A model generated the notes under the pieces. That model saw only the letters and a program-made list of their open reading frames with translations. It searched no databases and was not told the DNA's origin. From the NCBI GenBank assembly GCA_015060485.1, contig SUYI01000010.1, positions 30,432 to 94,431 of the forward strand: a DNA stretch of 64,000 bases, given 5' to 3'. The DNA comes from Prevotella sp. Lineage in GTDB: Bacteria > Bacteroidota > Bacteroidia > Bacteroidales > Bacteroidaceae. Both the position numbers and the translations under genes were made by a program. Shown piece after piece: positions 24,514 to 33,671 of the stretch (position 1 is the first letter of the stretch; every line of letters begins with the position of its first letter).

Positions 24514-25329
24514 TCATTTGCGTCCGCCAAACGAACGTCCGCCAGAAGAGGTACGGGCACCGCCGCCACCGCTGAAGCCACCGCCTCCGCCGAAGCCGCC
24601 ACTGCTGGAGCGCGACGAGCCGAACGAGCTGTTGCTTGAGCTGCGATTGCTGCCAAACGAACGGTTACCGTCGTAGGTGGTGCGGCCACTGTTGGTGGTA
24701 CGTCCGAACGAACGGTTGTCGTTCCGATACGTGGTCCGACGACCCTGATGCGGCGTGGTGCGCACCGTAGAAGCATACCAGCGTGGACCGTAATAGCCGT
24801 AGCCATAATAGTGCCAGGGACGATAGTAACCATAATAATATGGAGAATACCAGCCTCCGTAATAGCCGTAAGAGCCATAGTACCACGGATCGTTCCAGTA
24901 CCAATAGTCGTAGTCGTACCAGCTGTACCACCGGTTGTAATACCACGGTGACGACCAGCGTCCGTCACGATACCCGTCCCAGTAGGCCTGACTGGGTGTG
25001 TAGTCGTCGAAACGCGACATGCGACGCGTCAGCTGATAGTCTTCACCCTGTTCCGTCTGTGCGATGGAATCGGGATAGACACCACGTACGGCAGAGAAAT
25101 CGATGATGTCGTTACCCAATGAATCGACAGGGGCACCAATCATTCTGCGATTATATTCATCTGTCGTGCGCGAACTGCCCGAATAGTATGTATTCGAAGG
25201 CATGCCGTAATTGTAGACCTCCTTGGCCTTGATTTCCTTAGAGGGGACAAAGTACATATCGTCGTCCTGTGCCACAGCGGCGATAGGCAACACTCCGAAA
25301 AAGAGCAGTGACATAATCAACTTTTTCAT
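24514..25329 (-). CDS. Secreted low-complexity Trp/Tyr- and Gly/Ser-rich protein
   Basis: From ATG 25329 a 271-aa protein starting MKKLIMSLLFFGVLPIAAVAQ, a signal peptide. A charged N-terminal part (DDDMYFVPSKEIKAKEVYNY..) is followed at ~120-190 by an aromatic block of Trp/Tyr repeats (WYNRWYSWYDYDYWYW-like), then by an Arg/Ser/Phe/Gly tail with repeated RSFG and GGGGFSGGGG. Such compositions suit surface adhesion or self-assembly, but no family is recognised. Starts at 25335 or 25383 are possible. It precedes the porin gene. Confidence 0.65.
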   Translation of the reverse strand: MKKLIMSLLFFGVLPIAAVAQDDDMYFVPSKEIKAKEVYNYGMPSNTYYSGSSRTTDEYNRRMIGAPVDSLGNDIIDFSAVRGVYPDSIAQTEQGEDYQLTRRMSRFDDYTPSQAYWDGYRDGRWSSPWYYNRWYSWYDYDYWYWNDPWYYGSYGYYGGWYSPYYYGYYRPWHYYGYGYYGPRWYASTVRTTPHQGRRTTYRNDNRSFGRTTNSGRTTYDGNRSFGSNRSSSNSSFGSSRSSSGGFGGGGGFSGGGGARTSSGGRSFGGRK

Positions 25330-25464
25330 CTTCATTTCTCCTATGTTTAATTGTTCACGATGCAAAATTAATATTAATTTCACTGCAAAAGTAAGGAAAA
25401 ACCCTAAGAAATGATAGGTTTTTCCCTATTTTTTGTAATTTTGTAGTCCTAATTTAACATTACT

Positions 25465-26379
25465 ATGAAATATTTTGAAGTAGAATTCACCCTTACGCCC
25501 TGTTCGCAGGTGGCTCAGGACCTTCTATCGGCTTTGGCTGGAGAAGCAGGTTTCGAGACCTTTGAAGAGACGGCTACGGGTCTGTTGGGCTACGTTCAGC
25601 AGTCGCTGCTGGACGAGGCAGCATTGAAGCAGACGATAGACGGTTTCCCCTTGGAGAACATCAGTATTACCTATAAGGTACGCGAAGCAGAAGACCGCGA
25701 CTGGAACGAGCAATGGGAACAGGAGGGATTTGAACCGATAGTGATTAGAGGTGAGAGGAAAGAGGTAAGAGGTGAGAAGGAAGAGGTAAGAGACATTACA
25801 CTGGTGATTCACGACGGACGCCACCTGCCTAACGACCTGTCAACTGTCAACTGTCAACTGTCAATTGAAATTGACGCTCACCTGGCCTTCGGCACTGGTA
25901 CGCACGAGACGACACAGATGATCTGTGAGGCGCTGCTCGATATGAATCTAAAGGGGAAACGGGTGCTGGACTGCGGTTGCGGCACAGGCATCCTGGGCAT
26001 CTGCGCCCTGAAGTTGGGCGCTGAAAGATGTCTGGCTTACGACATCGACGAGTGGAGTGTGGACAACACCCGCCATAATGCTGTCATCAATCAGGTGGAC
26101 GATTGGTTGACCGTTTTGCATGGCGACAGCTCGCTACTCGACACGATGAACGACAGCTTCGATGTGGTGGTGGCCAATATCAACCGCAACATTCTGCTTC
26201 AGGATATGAAGCGTATCGTCAGCATGATGACACCACAGGGCATACTCATACTGAGCGGATTCTATGAGGAAGACTGTGCTTTACTCATTGAGAAAGCACA
26301 AAGTTTTGGACTCAGGCTTCTTCAAAGCAAGAAGAAAGAAGAGTGGCGCTGCTTAATCTTTGAAGGCTCGCACTCTTAA
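25465..26379 (+). CDS. prmA: Ribosomal protein L11 methyltransferase
   Basis: SAM-dependent methyltransferase that trimethylates ribosomal protein L11. The SAM motif is VLDCGCGTGILGICALKLGA; the catalytic-domain marks AFGTGTHETTQMICEALL and VVANINRNILL are conserved. At 304 aa the protein is longer than usual because two repeat-derived segments sit between WNEQWEQEGFEPIVI and the IDAHLAFGTG region: RGERKEVRGEKEEVRD and LSTVNCQLSIE. A -7-like TAATTTTG lies at 25436-25443. Its stop codon overlaps the convergent COG2509 gene's stop. Confidence 0.92.
   Translation: MKYFEVEFTLTPCSQVAQDLLSALAGEAGFETFEETATGLLGYVQQSLLDEAALKQTIDGFPLENISITYKVREAEDRDWNEQWEQEGFEPIVIRGERKEVRGEKEEVRDITLVIHDGRHLPNDLSTVNCQLSIEIDAHLAFGTGTHETTQMICEALLDMNLKGKRVLDCGCGTGILGICALKLGAERCLAYDIDEWSVDNTRHNAVINQVDDWLTVLHGDSSLLDTMNDSFDVVVANINRNILLQDMKRIVSMMTPQGILILSGFYEEDCALLIEKAQSFGLRLLQSKKKEEWRCLIFEGSHS
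25746..25792 (+). repeat. GAGGTGA/GAGGTAA repeat inserted in prmA
   Basis: AGAGGTGAGAGGAAAGAGGT, then AAGAGGTGAGAAGGAAGAGG and TAAGAGA: six units with ~8-nt period, in frame, encoding RGERKEVRGEKEEVRD. It is the same family as the murB and MBL leaders. Confidence 0.75.
25837..25867 (+). repeat. CTGTCAA x4 heptamer repeat inserted in prmA
   Basis: Four tandem 7-nt units (CTGTCAACTGTCAACTGTCA and on), the last ending CTGTCAATTG, encode LSTVNCQLSIE. A 7-nt unit returns to frame every 21 nt, so copy number changes would usually shift the frame. Confidence 0.75.
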
Positions 26380-27995
26380 ACATTCCCGTTCATGTAATGT
26401 GCTAACGCCTCTGCACAGCGTTCGCCGTCGACTCCGGCAGAGACGATGCCTCCTGCATAGCCTGCACCTTCGCCACAAGGGAACAGTCCTTGAATGCGGA
26501 CGTGCATCAGGGTCTCGGCATCGCGCAGAATGCGGACGGGAGCACTGGTGCGCGTCTCGACACCTATCATCACTGCCTCGTTGGTGAGGAAGCCATGACT
26601 CATGCGGCCAAACTGTTTGAATCCCTCCTGCAGACGATGAGTGATGGACTTGGGCATCCAGAAATGCAAGGGCGACGAGATGAGCCCTGGGGCATAGCTG
26701 GAACGCGGAAGGTCATAGCTAAGCCGTCCGTTCACAAAGTCCGCCATACGCTGGGCTGGAGCCGTCTGACGGCGGTTTCCCTGTTGCCAGCAGTCGCGCT
26801 CGATCTGTTCTTGCAGAGCCAGCACTTTCAGTGCGGGAGTGGTGAGTGGAGCGTCGTGAGAGGTGAGAGGATAGCCTGTCGGATTGACATCTTCAGGACG
26901 TATTTCGACCACCATACCCGAGTTCGACCACTGTCCGCCACGATTCGAGGGACTCATGCCATTGACCACAATCTGCTCCTTGTCGGTAGCTGCAGGAATG
27001 ACGAATCCACCCGGACACATACAGAACGAATAGACGCCCCGACCGTCGACCTGCGTGACAAACGAGTACTCGGCAGCAGGCAGATATTTGCCGCGTCCTT
27101 GACGGTTGTGATACTGTATCTGGTCGATGAGTTCCGAGGGATGTTCCAAGCGCACACCAATGGCAATACCCTTTGCCTCGATTTCAATCTTTTCTTCAGC
27201 CAAATAACGGTAAACGTCTCTGGCTGAGTGACCTGTGGCAAGAATGACTGGACCCAAAAATTCATTGGCCATTGAACTTTGACCATTGAACATTTTTGTG
27301 GCTTCGACACCGACCACACGACTGCCATCAAAGATGAGTCGCGTGACCTTGGTTTGGAAATGCACCTCGCCGCCACGCTGAAGAATGGTGTTACGCATGG
27401 CCTCGATAACGCGTGGTAGTTTGTCGGTTCCGATATGCGGATGGGCATCGGCCAGGATATTCGTCGAGGCACCATGCTGACAGAACACATTCAGTATTTT
27501 TTCGATGGAGCCGCGTTTCTTGGAGCGGGTATAGAGCTTGCCATCGGAATAGGCTCCTGCCCCACCCTCGCCAAAGCAGTAGTTACTCTCGCTGTCGACC
27601 TGCTGCGTCTTGCCGATCTGCGCCAAGTCGCGCTTACGTTCGTGTACGTCTTTGCCGCGTTCCAACACAATGGGACGTATGCCGAGCTCGATGAGACGGA
27701 GGGCGGCAAACAATCCACCGGGGCCGGCACCCACGACAATGGCCTGAGGAGCCGAGGAGACATCAGGATAATGGGTGACGACGAATTCGTCCTGCTGGGG
27801 CTGTTCGTTGATATAGCAGCGCACCTTCAGGTTGACAAAGATGGTGCGCTGGCGGGCATCGATGCTGCGACGCAGGATACGCACAGCGGTCAGTGTGCGG
27901 ACGTCGAATCCGTACTCGTCGGCAAGCCAGCTACTCAGTGTCTGCTCATTGGCCGCCACATGGGGCTGCACCCGCACCTGATACTCTTGTATCAT
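26376..27995 (-). CDS. FAD-dependent oxidoreductase, COG2509-like
   Basis: A 539-aa flavoprotein. The dinucleotide-binding motif is VVGAGPGGLFAALRL (87-101). VLERGKDVHERKRD, GEGGAGAYSDGKLYTRSK and GPVILATGHSARDVYRYL fit the uncharacterised FAD-dependent dehydrogenase family COG2509. The N-terminal ~80 residues form a separate small domain. The C-terminus has PCGEGAGYAGGIVSAGVDG, the second FAD contact. Substrate is unknown. A repeat (27261-27291) encodes FNGQSSMANE in frame. It ends the five-gene reverse operon and overlaps the YkvA gene by 4 bp. Confidence 0.8.
   Translation of the reverse strand: MIQEYQVRVQPHVAANEQTLSSWLADEYGFDVRTLTAVRILRRSIDARQRTIFVNLKVRCYINEQPQQDEFVVTHYPDVSSAPQAIVVGAGPGGLFAALRLIELGIRPIVLERGKDVHERKRDLAQIGKTQQVDSESNYCFGEGGAGAYSDGKLYTRSKKRGSIEKILNVFCQHGASTNILADAHPHIGTDKLPRVIEAMRNTILQRGGEVHFQTKVTRLIFDGSRVVGVEATKMFNGQSSMANEFLGPVILATGHSARDVYRYLAEEKIEIEAKGIAIGVRLEHPSELIDQIQYHNRQGRGKYLPAAEYSFVTQVDGRGVYSFCMCPGGFVIPAATDKEQIVVNGMSPSNRGGQWSNSGMVVEIRPEDVNPTGYPLTSHDAPLTTPALKVLALQEQIERDCWQQGNRRQTAPAQRMADFVNGRLSYDLPRSSYAPGLISSPLHFWMPKSITHRLQEGFKQFGRMSHGFLTNEAVMIGVETRTSAPVRILRDAETLMHVRIQGLFPCGEGAGYAGGIVSAGVDGERCAEALAHYMNGNV
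27261..27291 (-). repeat. TTCAATGG repeat in the COG2509 gene
   Basis: Sense orientation: TTCAATGGTCAAAGTTCAAT followed by GGCCAATGAA, two TTCAATGG units plus a variant in 31 bp. GACCATTGAA also abuts the right end of the inverted-repeat element at 21759. Confidence 0.55.
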
Positions 27996-28381
27996 TCGTT
28001 CTTGAACAATTCGTTGATTTCCTCAATCTCGTCCTCATCGAACCATTTGGCCAGACGTTGACGGGCTTTAACCTGAATATCGGGGTCGACATCGGTCCAC
28101 ACCTTCTTCAGAACAAAAACAAGCACGCCGAGGTCGTCGGCCAAGCCTGCAATAGGAATGGCATCGGGCACCACGTCGAGGGGACTGATGAGGTAGCCGA
28201 GGGCTCCGATAATCATGGCCTTATTCGTGGCGCTCACCTTATCGCTCTGCAACGTATAATAAAGGATGAGAGCGGCATAGACCAACTTGGCACCAGCACT
28301 CTTGGCGATGCGGGCAATCTTTTCAACAAAGTCTCGCTTCGAGAACTTGTTGCCATAATTCATAAAATCGGGTAATTCCAT
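27992..28381 (-). CDS. YkvA family (DUF1232) membrane-associated protein
   Basis: A 129-aa protein with the DUF1232 core LIGALGYLISPLDVVPDAIP-like segment (here IIGALGYLISPLDVVPDAIP), followed by GLADDLGVLVFVLKKVW. Two hydrophobic stretches suggest membrane association; its function is unknown. It overlaps the COG2509 gene by 4 bp and follows DUF1460 by 8 bp, so it is translated from a polycistronic message. Confidence 0.8.
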   Translation of the reverse strand: MELPDFMNYGNKFSKRDFVEKIARIAKSAGAKLVYAALILYYTLQSDKVSATNKAMIIGALGYLISPLDVVPDAIPIAGLADDLGVLVFVLKKVWTDVDPDIQVKARQRLAKWFDEDEIEEINELFKNE

Positions 28382-28389
28382 ACTAAAGT

Positions 28390-29262
28390 CTATTTAATTC
28401 TTATGATTCTTATTCCAGTGAATGTAGGATGTTTCTGCAGATAACGATAGAGTGTCATGGGTTCCTCGACCACCTTTTTGTGGAGCTGCGAGGCATTCAG
28501 CAGGTGGAGGCCGTCGTTGCGCCACACGGCAAATCCCAGATGGGCAATGTCGAGGCCCCGCTTATTGCAGGTGATGGCAATAATGTCGCCATCCTTGACG
28601 GTTTGCCGCAGCAGTTTTGTGTTTCTGACGGCCGACTTGGGGATGTAGCGATAGGTTTTTCCCGTCAGCGCTTTTTCCTGCTGACGGATGACGGGAACAA
28701 ACTCTGGGTGTGACTTCAAAGCCTGATAAGCCTGCGGGTGTTCGCTCATATAGCTGACTGCTATCTTCTGAACTGCCGAGAATGGCGGATTAGGCTGCTG
28801 CACCTCAGTGACAAAGCCCATGAGTTGCTTGTCGATGATCCAATCGGTGAAATAGTGCAGACGTGAGGGATAGCCGTCGAGCACGCCCTGCCTATAGCGC
28901 AGGCTGCGGAGCGCCATCAGATAGTCGTTCCACGTACGTTTGTCTTGATCGATACAGAGTTTCAGTGCCGTCACCGTTTCGACCAAAGTGGTACAGTCGA
29001 GTTGGCGAGTGTTGACCACCAGCTGCTCCTCGTTATTAATTTCCAAGGTGTGAGCCACATAGGGCACGCCCATAAACTGTCGGGCTATCCACAGCATCGT
29101 GGTCTTACGGTCGGACTGACGCAACAACTTGCATATCTTTATGCTGTCGACGCTCTGATAGGTCGTCTGAGCCATCGCCGTCAGAGGTAAAAAGATCAAA
29201 AGGGAGAAAGGCAGAAGACCTTTCAACCACATCGTCATCTTATGATATTTAAACAAGCTCAT
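28390..29262 (-). CDS. DUF1460 family protein (NlpC/P60-like amidase)
   Basis: A 290-aa exported protein; ATG 29238 or 29232 (MTMWLKGLLPFSLLIFLPLT) may be the real start of the signal peptide. DUF1460 members have an NlpC/P60-like fold and act on cell-wall peptides. C90 in TRQLDCTTLVETV is the probable nucleophile; GDIIAITCNKRGLDIAHLGF supplies the His region. It probably works in the periplasm on peptidoglycan fragments. It lies between DUF4421 (15 bp upstream) and YkvA. Confidence 0.78.
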   Translation of the reverse strand: MSLFKYHKMTMWLKGLLPFSLLIFLPLTAMAQTTYQSVDSIKICKLLRQSDRKTTMLWIARQFMGVPYVAHTLEINNEEQLVVNTRQLDCTTLVETVTALKLCIDQDKRTWNDYLMALRSLRYRQGVLDGYPSRLHYFTDWIIDKQLMGFVTEVQQPNPPFSAVQKIAVSYMSEHPQAYQALKSHPEFVPVIRQQEKALTGKTYRYIPKSAVRNTKLLRQTVKDGDIIAITCNKRGLDIAHLGFAVWRNDGLHLLNASQLHKKVVEEPMTLYRYLQKHPTFTGIRIIRIK

Positions 29263-29277
29263 CGTTTTTACTTTTTA

Positions 29278-30363
29278 TCATTTGTATCTCTTCCGAGGGC
29301 CGAAATTGAATCCGACGTAGACGTTTAAGTTACCAAAGATGTTGTTGGCAGCAAAGCGCGACGTGTGATAGTTGTAGAGCCGGATGATGGCCGAAGCACC
29401 TGCATACCATTTATTATTGTTCCAGACGACGCCAAAACGTCCGATGCCGTCGACATTGAAATTGTTGAAGTCGAAGCCCGTCTTGTCGTCATCGACTGTC
29501 TCGCCTCGCGTATTCTTGTAGGCCAAAGCCACCGACAGGCTGGAACAGAACAAACAGTGGCGAGCGAACACCCAGTTATAGGCATAACCAACTGATGCGT
29601 TCAGATTATAGTATTTCACACTGTTGAACATCAATCCGCTGTCCAAGGATACAGGTCGTCCCAGACGACTGGACACCAAATTCTGCATCTTGTTATAGTC
29701 GAACTCTAACGAGTTGCGCATCCATCCCAATCCTGCCATCCACGAACCGCAACTGATTTTCTGCATGGTGCTCTGGTTAAAGGCTGCCGGATAGGAGAAA
29801 CGCTTGTGGTTGAAGATGTAGTAGGCGTTGAAACCAGTAATGCCCACGCTGAGTCCGTCGAATTTGACATCTTCGAGCTGATCGGAGTTGATGTTCTGGC
29901 CTAAATCCACGTTGCGAATCCTATAGTCACTGCCCGTACGACGGTAGAACAAGTCGACGCCTAATTGTGCAGCATAGAAACTGAAGTCGAATTCCCGTTT
30001 GCCATCGCTGAATTTCAGACTTTTCAGGTCAATGGTATAGCCGAGAAAAATCCATCGCCATCCGAAATATGGTCCGAACTTAAACGAGGGAGCAGGCGCA
30101 AACGTCACCGTCTGTTTGTTGTCGGTAGAAGAACTGAGCCGGTAAATATCGTAGTTATAGGTTCCCTGTACCATCAAGGCCCAGTTATAATGCTGGGGTT
30201 CAACATAGTTGGTGTCGATTTCCGTAAATTTACGTAACGTACGCTTTAGCCAGCCTTCTTTATTAGGAAGTTCGTGCGAGGTCAGCGTGTCTGACGGTTG
30301 AGAGTCGACAGCCCATAGGCTCAGACTTATCATCAGCAACAGTATCGTCAGCAACTTCCTCAT
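29278..30363 (-). CDS. DUF4421 family outer-envelope protein
   Basis: A 361-aa exported protein with signal MRKLLTILLLMISLSLWAVD. The body is rich in alternating aromatic/hydrophobic strands (YNYDIYRLSS, GPYFGWRWIFLGYTIDL, SYRIRNVDLG-like segments) and looks like a small beta-barrel, as expected for the Bacteroidota DUF4421 family of unknown function. It ends NVYVGFNFGPRKRYK, with basic residues after the last strand. It follows the Gfo/Idh gene by 12 bp. Confidence 0.75.
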   Translation of the reverse strand: MRKLLTILLLMISLSLWAVDSQPSDTLTSHELPNKEGWLKRTLRKFTEIDTNYVEPQHYNWALMVQGTYNYDIYRLSSSTDNKQTVTFAPAPSFKFGPYFGWRWIFLGYTIDLKSLKFSDGKREFDFSFYAAQLGVDLFYRRTGSDYRIRNVDLGQNINSDQLEDVKFDGLSVGITGFNAYYIFNHKRFSYPAAFNQSTMQKISCGSWMAGLGWMRNSLEFDYNKMQNLVSSRLGRPVSLDSGLMFNSVKYYNLNASVGYAYNWVFARHCLFCSSLSVALAYKNTRGETVDDDKTGFDFNNFNVDGIGRFGVVWNNNKWYAGASAIIRLYNYHTSRFAANNIFGNLNVYVGFNFGPRKRYK

Positions 30364-30375
30364 CGTCGCACAACG

Positions 30376-31359
30376 TTAGAATTTACCCAGGATGCGGTCC
30401 AGCGCCCAGTTGACTGGGGTAGCCGAAACACTGGTACACTCGCAGACGCCAATGCCCTGAAGATGTTCTATCACGTTCTTGATAATCGGAAACTGAACAT
30501 ACGGGGGATTGGGCACCGCAATACTCTCTTCACCGTACAGCGTGTGCAGGCGGATAGGCTGGTAGTCGAAGACAGAGAACGATACTGAGCCGCGGTCGCC
30601 CACTAAGTCGATACGATCCTCACGGGCCGATTCGTGAGCCACAAAGCACCACGAGCCAGAGCCGGGCAGTCCGTTCTCGAACTCGAAGCAGGCACAGACA
30701 GAATCTTCGGCCTGATACAATCCACCACGATTGGCATGAATGCCACGAGCCTCGATGATGACTCCAAACAGGTGTTGCAACAAGTCCAGCTGGTGGGGAG
30801 CCAAGTCGTAGAAATAGCCGCCACCGGCAATATCGGGCTGCAGGCGCCAAGGCAACTCGTCGGGCTTGGTATAGTCCAGCTCACGCGGGGGAACGGCAAA
30901 GCGCACCTGCACGTTAACGACCTTACCAATGACACCACGCTCGACAATCTCGCGAACCTTCTCGAAATAAGGCAGATAGCGGCGGTAGTAAGCAACGAAG
31001 CATGGCTGGCCGGTTTCTGCCGAGATACGATTGATGCGGGCACAGTCCTCATAACTGGCTGCCAGCGGTTTCTCCACATAAACGGGTTTACCGGCTTTCA
31101 TAGCCATGATGGCAAAGGTGGCATGACTGGACGGCGGCGTGGCAACGTAAACAGCATTCACCTCCGCATCGTCAATCAGTTCCTGGGCATCGGTATACCA
31201 ACGCGGAATACCGTGACGCTCGGCATAACTGCGTGCACGACGCTCGCTACGGCTCATCACCGCAACGACACACGAACCCTCGACTCCCGAGAAAGCAGGA
31301 CCGCTCTTTTTCTCTGTCACCTCACCACATCCGATGAAGCCCCATTTGATTATTTTCAT
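30376..31359 (-). CDS. Gfo/Idh/MocA family oxidoreductase
   Basis: A 327-aa NAD(P)-dependent oxidoreductase. The N-terminal Rossmann fold reads KWGFIGCGEVTEKKSGPAFS; AVYVATPPSSHATFAI and the signature YVEKPLAASYEDC carry the conserved EKP lysine. The second alpha/beta domain has AGGGYFYDLAPHQLDLLQHL with the likely catalytic Asp/His. A sugar or polyol is the usual substrate class; it cannot be specified. It is the first gene of the reverse operon to COG2509, with a -7 box at 31370-31377. Confidence 0.83.
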   Translation of the reverse strand: MKIIKWGFIGCGEVTEKKSGPAFSGVEGSCVVAVMSRSERRARSYAERHGIPRWYTDAQELIDDAEVNAVYVATPPSSHATFAIMAMKAGKPVYVEKPLAASYEDCARINRISAETGQPCFVAYYRRYLPYFEKVREIVERGVIGKVVNVQVRFAVPPRELDYTKPDELPWRLQPDIAGGGYFYDLAPHQLDLLQHLFGVIIEARGIHANRGGLYQAEDSVCACFEFENGLPGSGSWCFVAHESAREDRIDLVGDRGSVSFSVFDYQPIRLHTLYGEESIAVPNPPYVQFPIIKNVIEHLQGIGVCECTSVSATPVNWALDRILGKF

Positions 31360-31361
31360 AA

Positions 31362-31468
31362 TTCGTGTGCAAAGTTAATAAATTAAGGTAAAAGTGAAGA
31401 GCGAAAAGTGAAAAATTTGCTTCAGCAAGCTATTCTTTTCACTTTTTTCATTAACTTTGCACGCGAAA
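31362..31468. promoter_or_regulatory. Divergent promoter region within an inverted repeat
   Basis: TTCGTGTGCAAAGTTAAT (31362-31379) and ATTAACTTTGCACGCGAA (31451-31468) are inverted copies, 17 of 18 matching. Each contains a TAnnTTTG -7 box (TAACTTTG), one firing left into the Gfo/Idh gene and one right into the membrane-protein gene. Between them AAAAGTGAAAA (31404-31414) pairs with TTTTCACTTTT (31436-31446). Good -33 boxes are not seen, so a symmetric activator or repressor site is plausible. Confidence 0.6.
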
Positions 31469-31480
31469 ATAGAAACAAAA

Positions 31481-32467
31481 ATGGAAAAACAAGACGATTT
31501 AACCCTCCTGAAACCTCGCAGCTACCGCCGTGTGCTGTCGGCAGGCTTCCGGCTCTATACTAGCCATTTCCGCCGTTTTTTCAAGGCTTCGTGGCAAATG
31601 GCACTGCTCTACGCCCTGACTTGCGGGGCTCTGGGAACGCTCACTGCCATCAAGATTCCCGAGCTGGCAATGGCGTTACAACAGCAATTAGTAGCCCTTC
31701 AGGGGGTCCTTCTGGAAACATTGCGTGAATATATGTTTACACTGCTTGGCATCCTGGCTCTCGCAGTACTGTCAATTGCCACACTTTCGCTGGCCTCAGC
31801 ACCCATTCTGAGTAAGCTGAAGGAACACAAGGAAACGGGCACCATCACTACCCCGCCCCACTGGCTGACAGCATCGCCACACCTGATGGGGCGTTCGCTG
31901 AAAGGCATCTTCCTGACCGTACTGGTCATGCTCATTCCCATTGCAATATTTGCGGCATTCATGGTGTTGGCGGAGATGATGAGCCAAGGCGTCATCATGC
32001 GCCACCTGGTGACGGCAATCGTAACCATGTCGGTGTGGATCATCTTCTGTCTGCTGTTCTACCTGCCGCTTTACCACGTGCTGATGAAATACGTGATGGA
32101 GGCGCCTTGTGGATACTGGCGAACGCTGAGTCGGCACTATGCTACGGGATTGCGCCACTGGGGAATGCTGTTTCTGGTGTTTTTCATCAGCGGAATGTTC
32201 GTCCTGTTCGTTACTATGGTCGTAACACTTCCGTCGCAGATTCTTAACTTCGCCAACCAGCAGGCTTACAGTGGACTGCTCATGGGCGATGCACTGGGCA
32301 TGCCGTCATACATCGTGCCGCTGACATTCGCCACCACGACACTGTGCAGCTACATCCAGTTCTACGTCAGTCAGGTGATGCTTGCACACAACTACTACGT
32401 CTATGGCTCCATCGAGGCCCGCGAAGAAGAAAAGATGAATAACGAAAAGATGAATATTGAAAGTTAA
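31481..32467 (+). CDS. Polytopic membrane protein of unknown function
   Basis: From ATG 31481 a 328-aa protein starting [20 protein letters not shown]. At least five hydrophobic segments are visible ([78 protein letters not shown]; [20 protein letters not shown]). I do not recognise the family. The C-terminal [12 protein letters not shown] is encoded by a repeated AAAGATGAATAACG-like unit at 32425-32466. hisB starts 2 bp after the stop. Confidence 0.7.
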   Translation: MEKQDDLTLLKPRSYRRVLSAGFRLYTSHFRRFFKASWQMALLYALTCGALGTLTAIKIPELAMALQQQLVALQGVLLETLREYMFTLLGILALAVLSIATLSLASAPILSKLKEHKETGTITTPPHWLTASPHLMGRSLKGIFLTVLVMLIPIAIFAAFMVLAEMMSQGVIMRHLVTAIVTMSVWIIFCLLFYLPLYHVLMKYVMEAPCGYWRTLSRHYATGLRHWGMLFLVFFISGMFVLFVTMVVTLPSQILNFANQQAYSGLLMGDALGMPSYIVPLTFATTTLCSYIQFYVSQVMLAHNYYVYGSIEAREEEKMNNEKMNIES

Positions 32468-32469
32468 AC

Positions 32470-33543
32470 ATGAAGAAGATACTTTTTATCGACCGCGACG
32501 GAACGATTATACGCGAACCCGAAGATGAACAGATTGACGCTTTCGAGAAGCTGCAATTCGTACCACGCGCCATCAGCAGTCTGGCTTTCCTGCGCCAACA
32601 TACTGACTATCGTTTCGTCATGGTGTCCAACCAAGACGGATTAGGTACCCCTGCATTCCCCGAAGACACTTTCTGGCCTGTGCAGAACTTCATCCTCGAG
32701 ACCCTGCGTGGTGAGGGTGTAACGTTCGACGACATACTCATCGACCCGCACTTCCCTGCTGACAATGCGCCTACACGCAAGCCACAGACGGGACTGGTGG
32801 AGAAATACATGAACGATCCGGAGTACGACATTGCTGGAAGTTACGTGATTGGTGATCGCGACAGCGACCGCCAGTTTGCAAAGAACATAGGCTGCGGGTT
32901 CCTACAGATAACCCCTGACGACCCCACGTCGTGGGAGCGTGCCACAGCTATCGCCTATGGCGGTGAGCGCACTGCGGAGGTTCGTCGTACCACGAAGGAG
33001 ACTGACATCAGTGTAAGCCTCGATCTCGACGGAAATGGGCATTGCAACATCGATACCGGTTTGGGATTCTTTGACCACATGCTTGAACAAATCGGCAAGC
33101 ATGGTGGCATCGACCTCGACATTCATGTTCGTGGCGATTTGCACGTCGATGAACATCATACTATTGAGGACACCGCATTGGCTTTGGGCGAATGCATACT
33201 GAAAGCATTGGGCGACAAACGTGGCATAGAGCGCTACGGATATTGTCTGCCGATGGACGACTGCCTCTGCTCCGTCGCACTTGATTTCGGCGGGCGTCCC
33301 TGGCTCGTCTGGAACGCTGAGTTCCATCGTGAACACATCGGCGAAATGCCTACCGAGATGTTCCTGCACTTCTTCAAGAGTCTCTCTGATGCAGCTAAGA
33401 TGAACCTGAACATTCGTGCTGAAGGTCAGAACGAACACCACAAAATTGAAGGAATCTTCAAGGCTTTGGCCCGTTCGCTTAAGATGGCTGTTCGTCGCGA
33501 CGTCTACCACTACGAGCTGCCATCGACGAAGGGAACATTATAA
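32470..33543 (+). CDS. hisB: Bifunctional histidinol-phosphatase / imidazoleglycerol-phosphate dehydratase
   Basis: Fusion enzyme for steps 6 and 8 of histidine synthesis. The N-terminal HAD phosphatase (about 1-165) has nucleophile motif [21 protein letters not shown] and [12 protein letters not shown], with the Zn-binding region [14 protein letters not shown]. The C-terminal dehydratase (about 168-357) has [16 protein letters not shown] and [19 protein letters not shown], the His-rich metal sites. It is separated by ~28 kb from the other his genes and coupled to a membrane-protein gene. Confidence 0.95.
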   Translation: MKKILFIDRDGTIIREPEDEQIDAFEKLQFVPRAISSLAFLRQHTDYRFVMVSNQDGLGTPAFPEDTFWPVQNFILETLRGEGVTFDDILIDPHFPADNAPTRKPQTGLVEKYMNDPEYDIAGSYVIGDRDSDRQFAKNIGCGFLQITPDDPTSWERATAIAYGGERTAEVRRTTKETDISVSLDLDGNGHCNIDTGLGFFDHMLEQIGKHGGIDLDIHVRGDLHVDEHHTIEDTALALGECILKALGDKRGIERYGYCLPMDDCLCSVALDFGGRPWLVWNAEFHREHIGEMPTEMFLHFFKSLSDAAKMNLNIRAEGQNEHHKIEGIFKALARSLKMAVRRDVYHYELPSTKGTL

Positions 33544-33550
33544 AAAAACT

Positions 33551-33606
33551 GAATACTCCGTAAGTATTATGAATTACTCCGAAAGTATTTAATAATACTC
33601 CGACAC
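33551..33606. repeat. Three ATACTCCG repeats after hisB
   Basis: AATACTCCGTAAGTATTATG, then AATTACTCCGAAAGTATTTA, then AATACTCCGACACC: a ~21-nt period in which each unit is itself a partial palindrome (AATACT..AGTATT). They lie between the hisB stop and the bidirectional terminator. Confidence 0.6.
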
Positions 33607-33613
33607 CACAAAA

Positions 33614-33653
33614 AAATAGCCCGCCCTTATTGAAGAATAAAGGCGGGCTATTT
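33614..33653. terminator. Bidirectional intrinsic terminator between hisB and nuoN
   Basis: AAATAGCCCGCC and GGCGGGCTATTT form a GC-rich stem, extended by CTTATT/AATAAA around a GAAG loop. T-rich sequence follows on the forward strand (TTTGGTTTTAG), and seven As (33610-33616) supply the U-tract for the reverse transcript, serving both convergent operons. Confidence 0.88.
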
Positions 33654-33671
33654 GGTTTTAGCCTTTAATGC

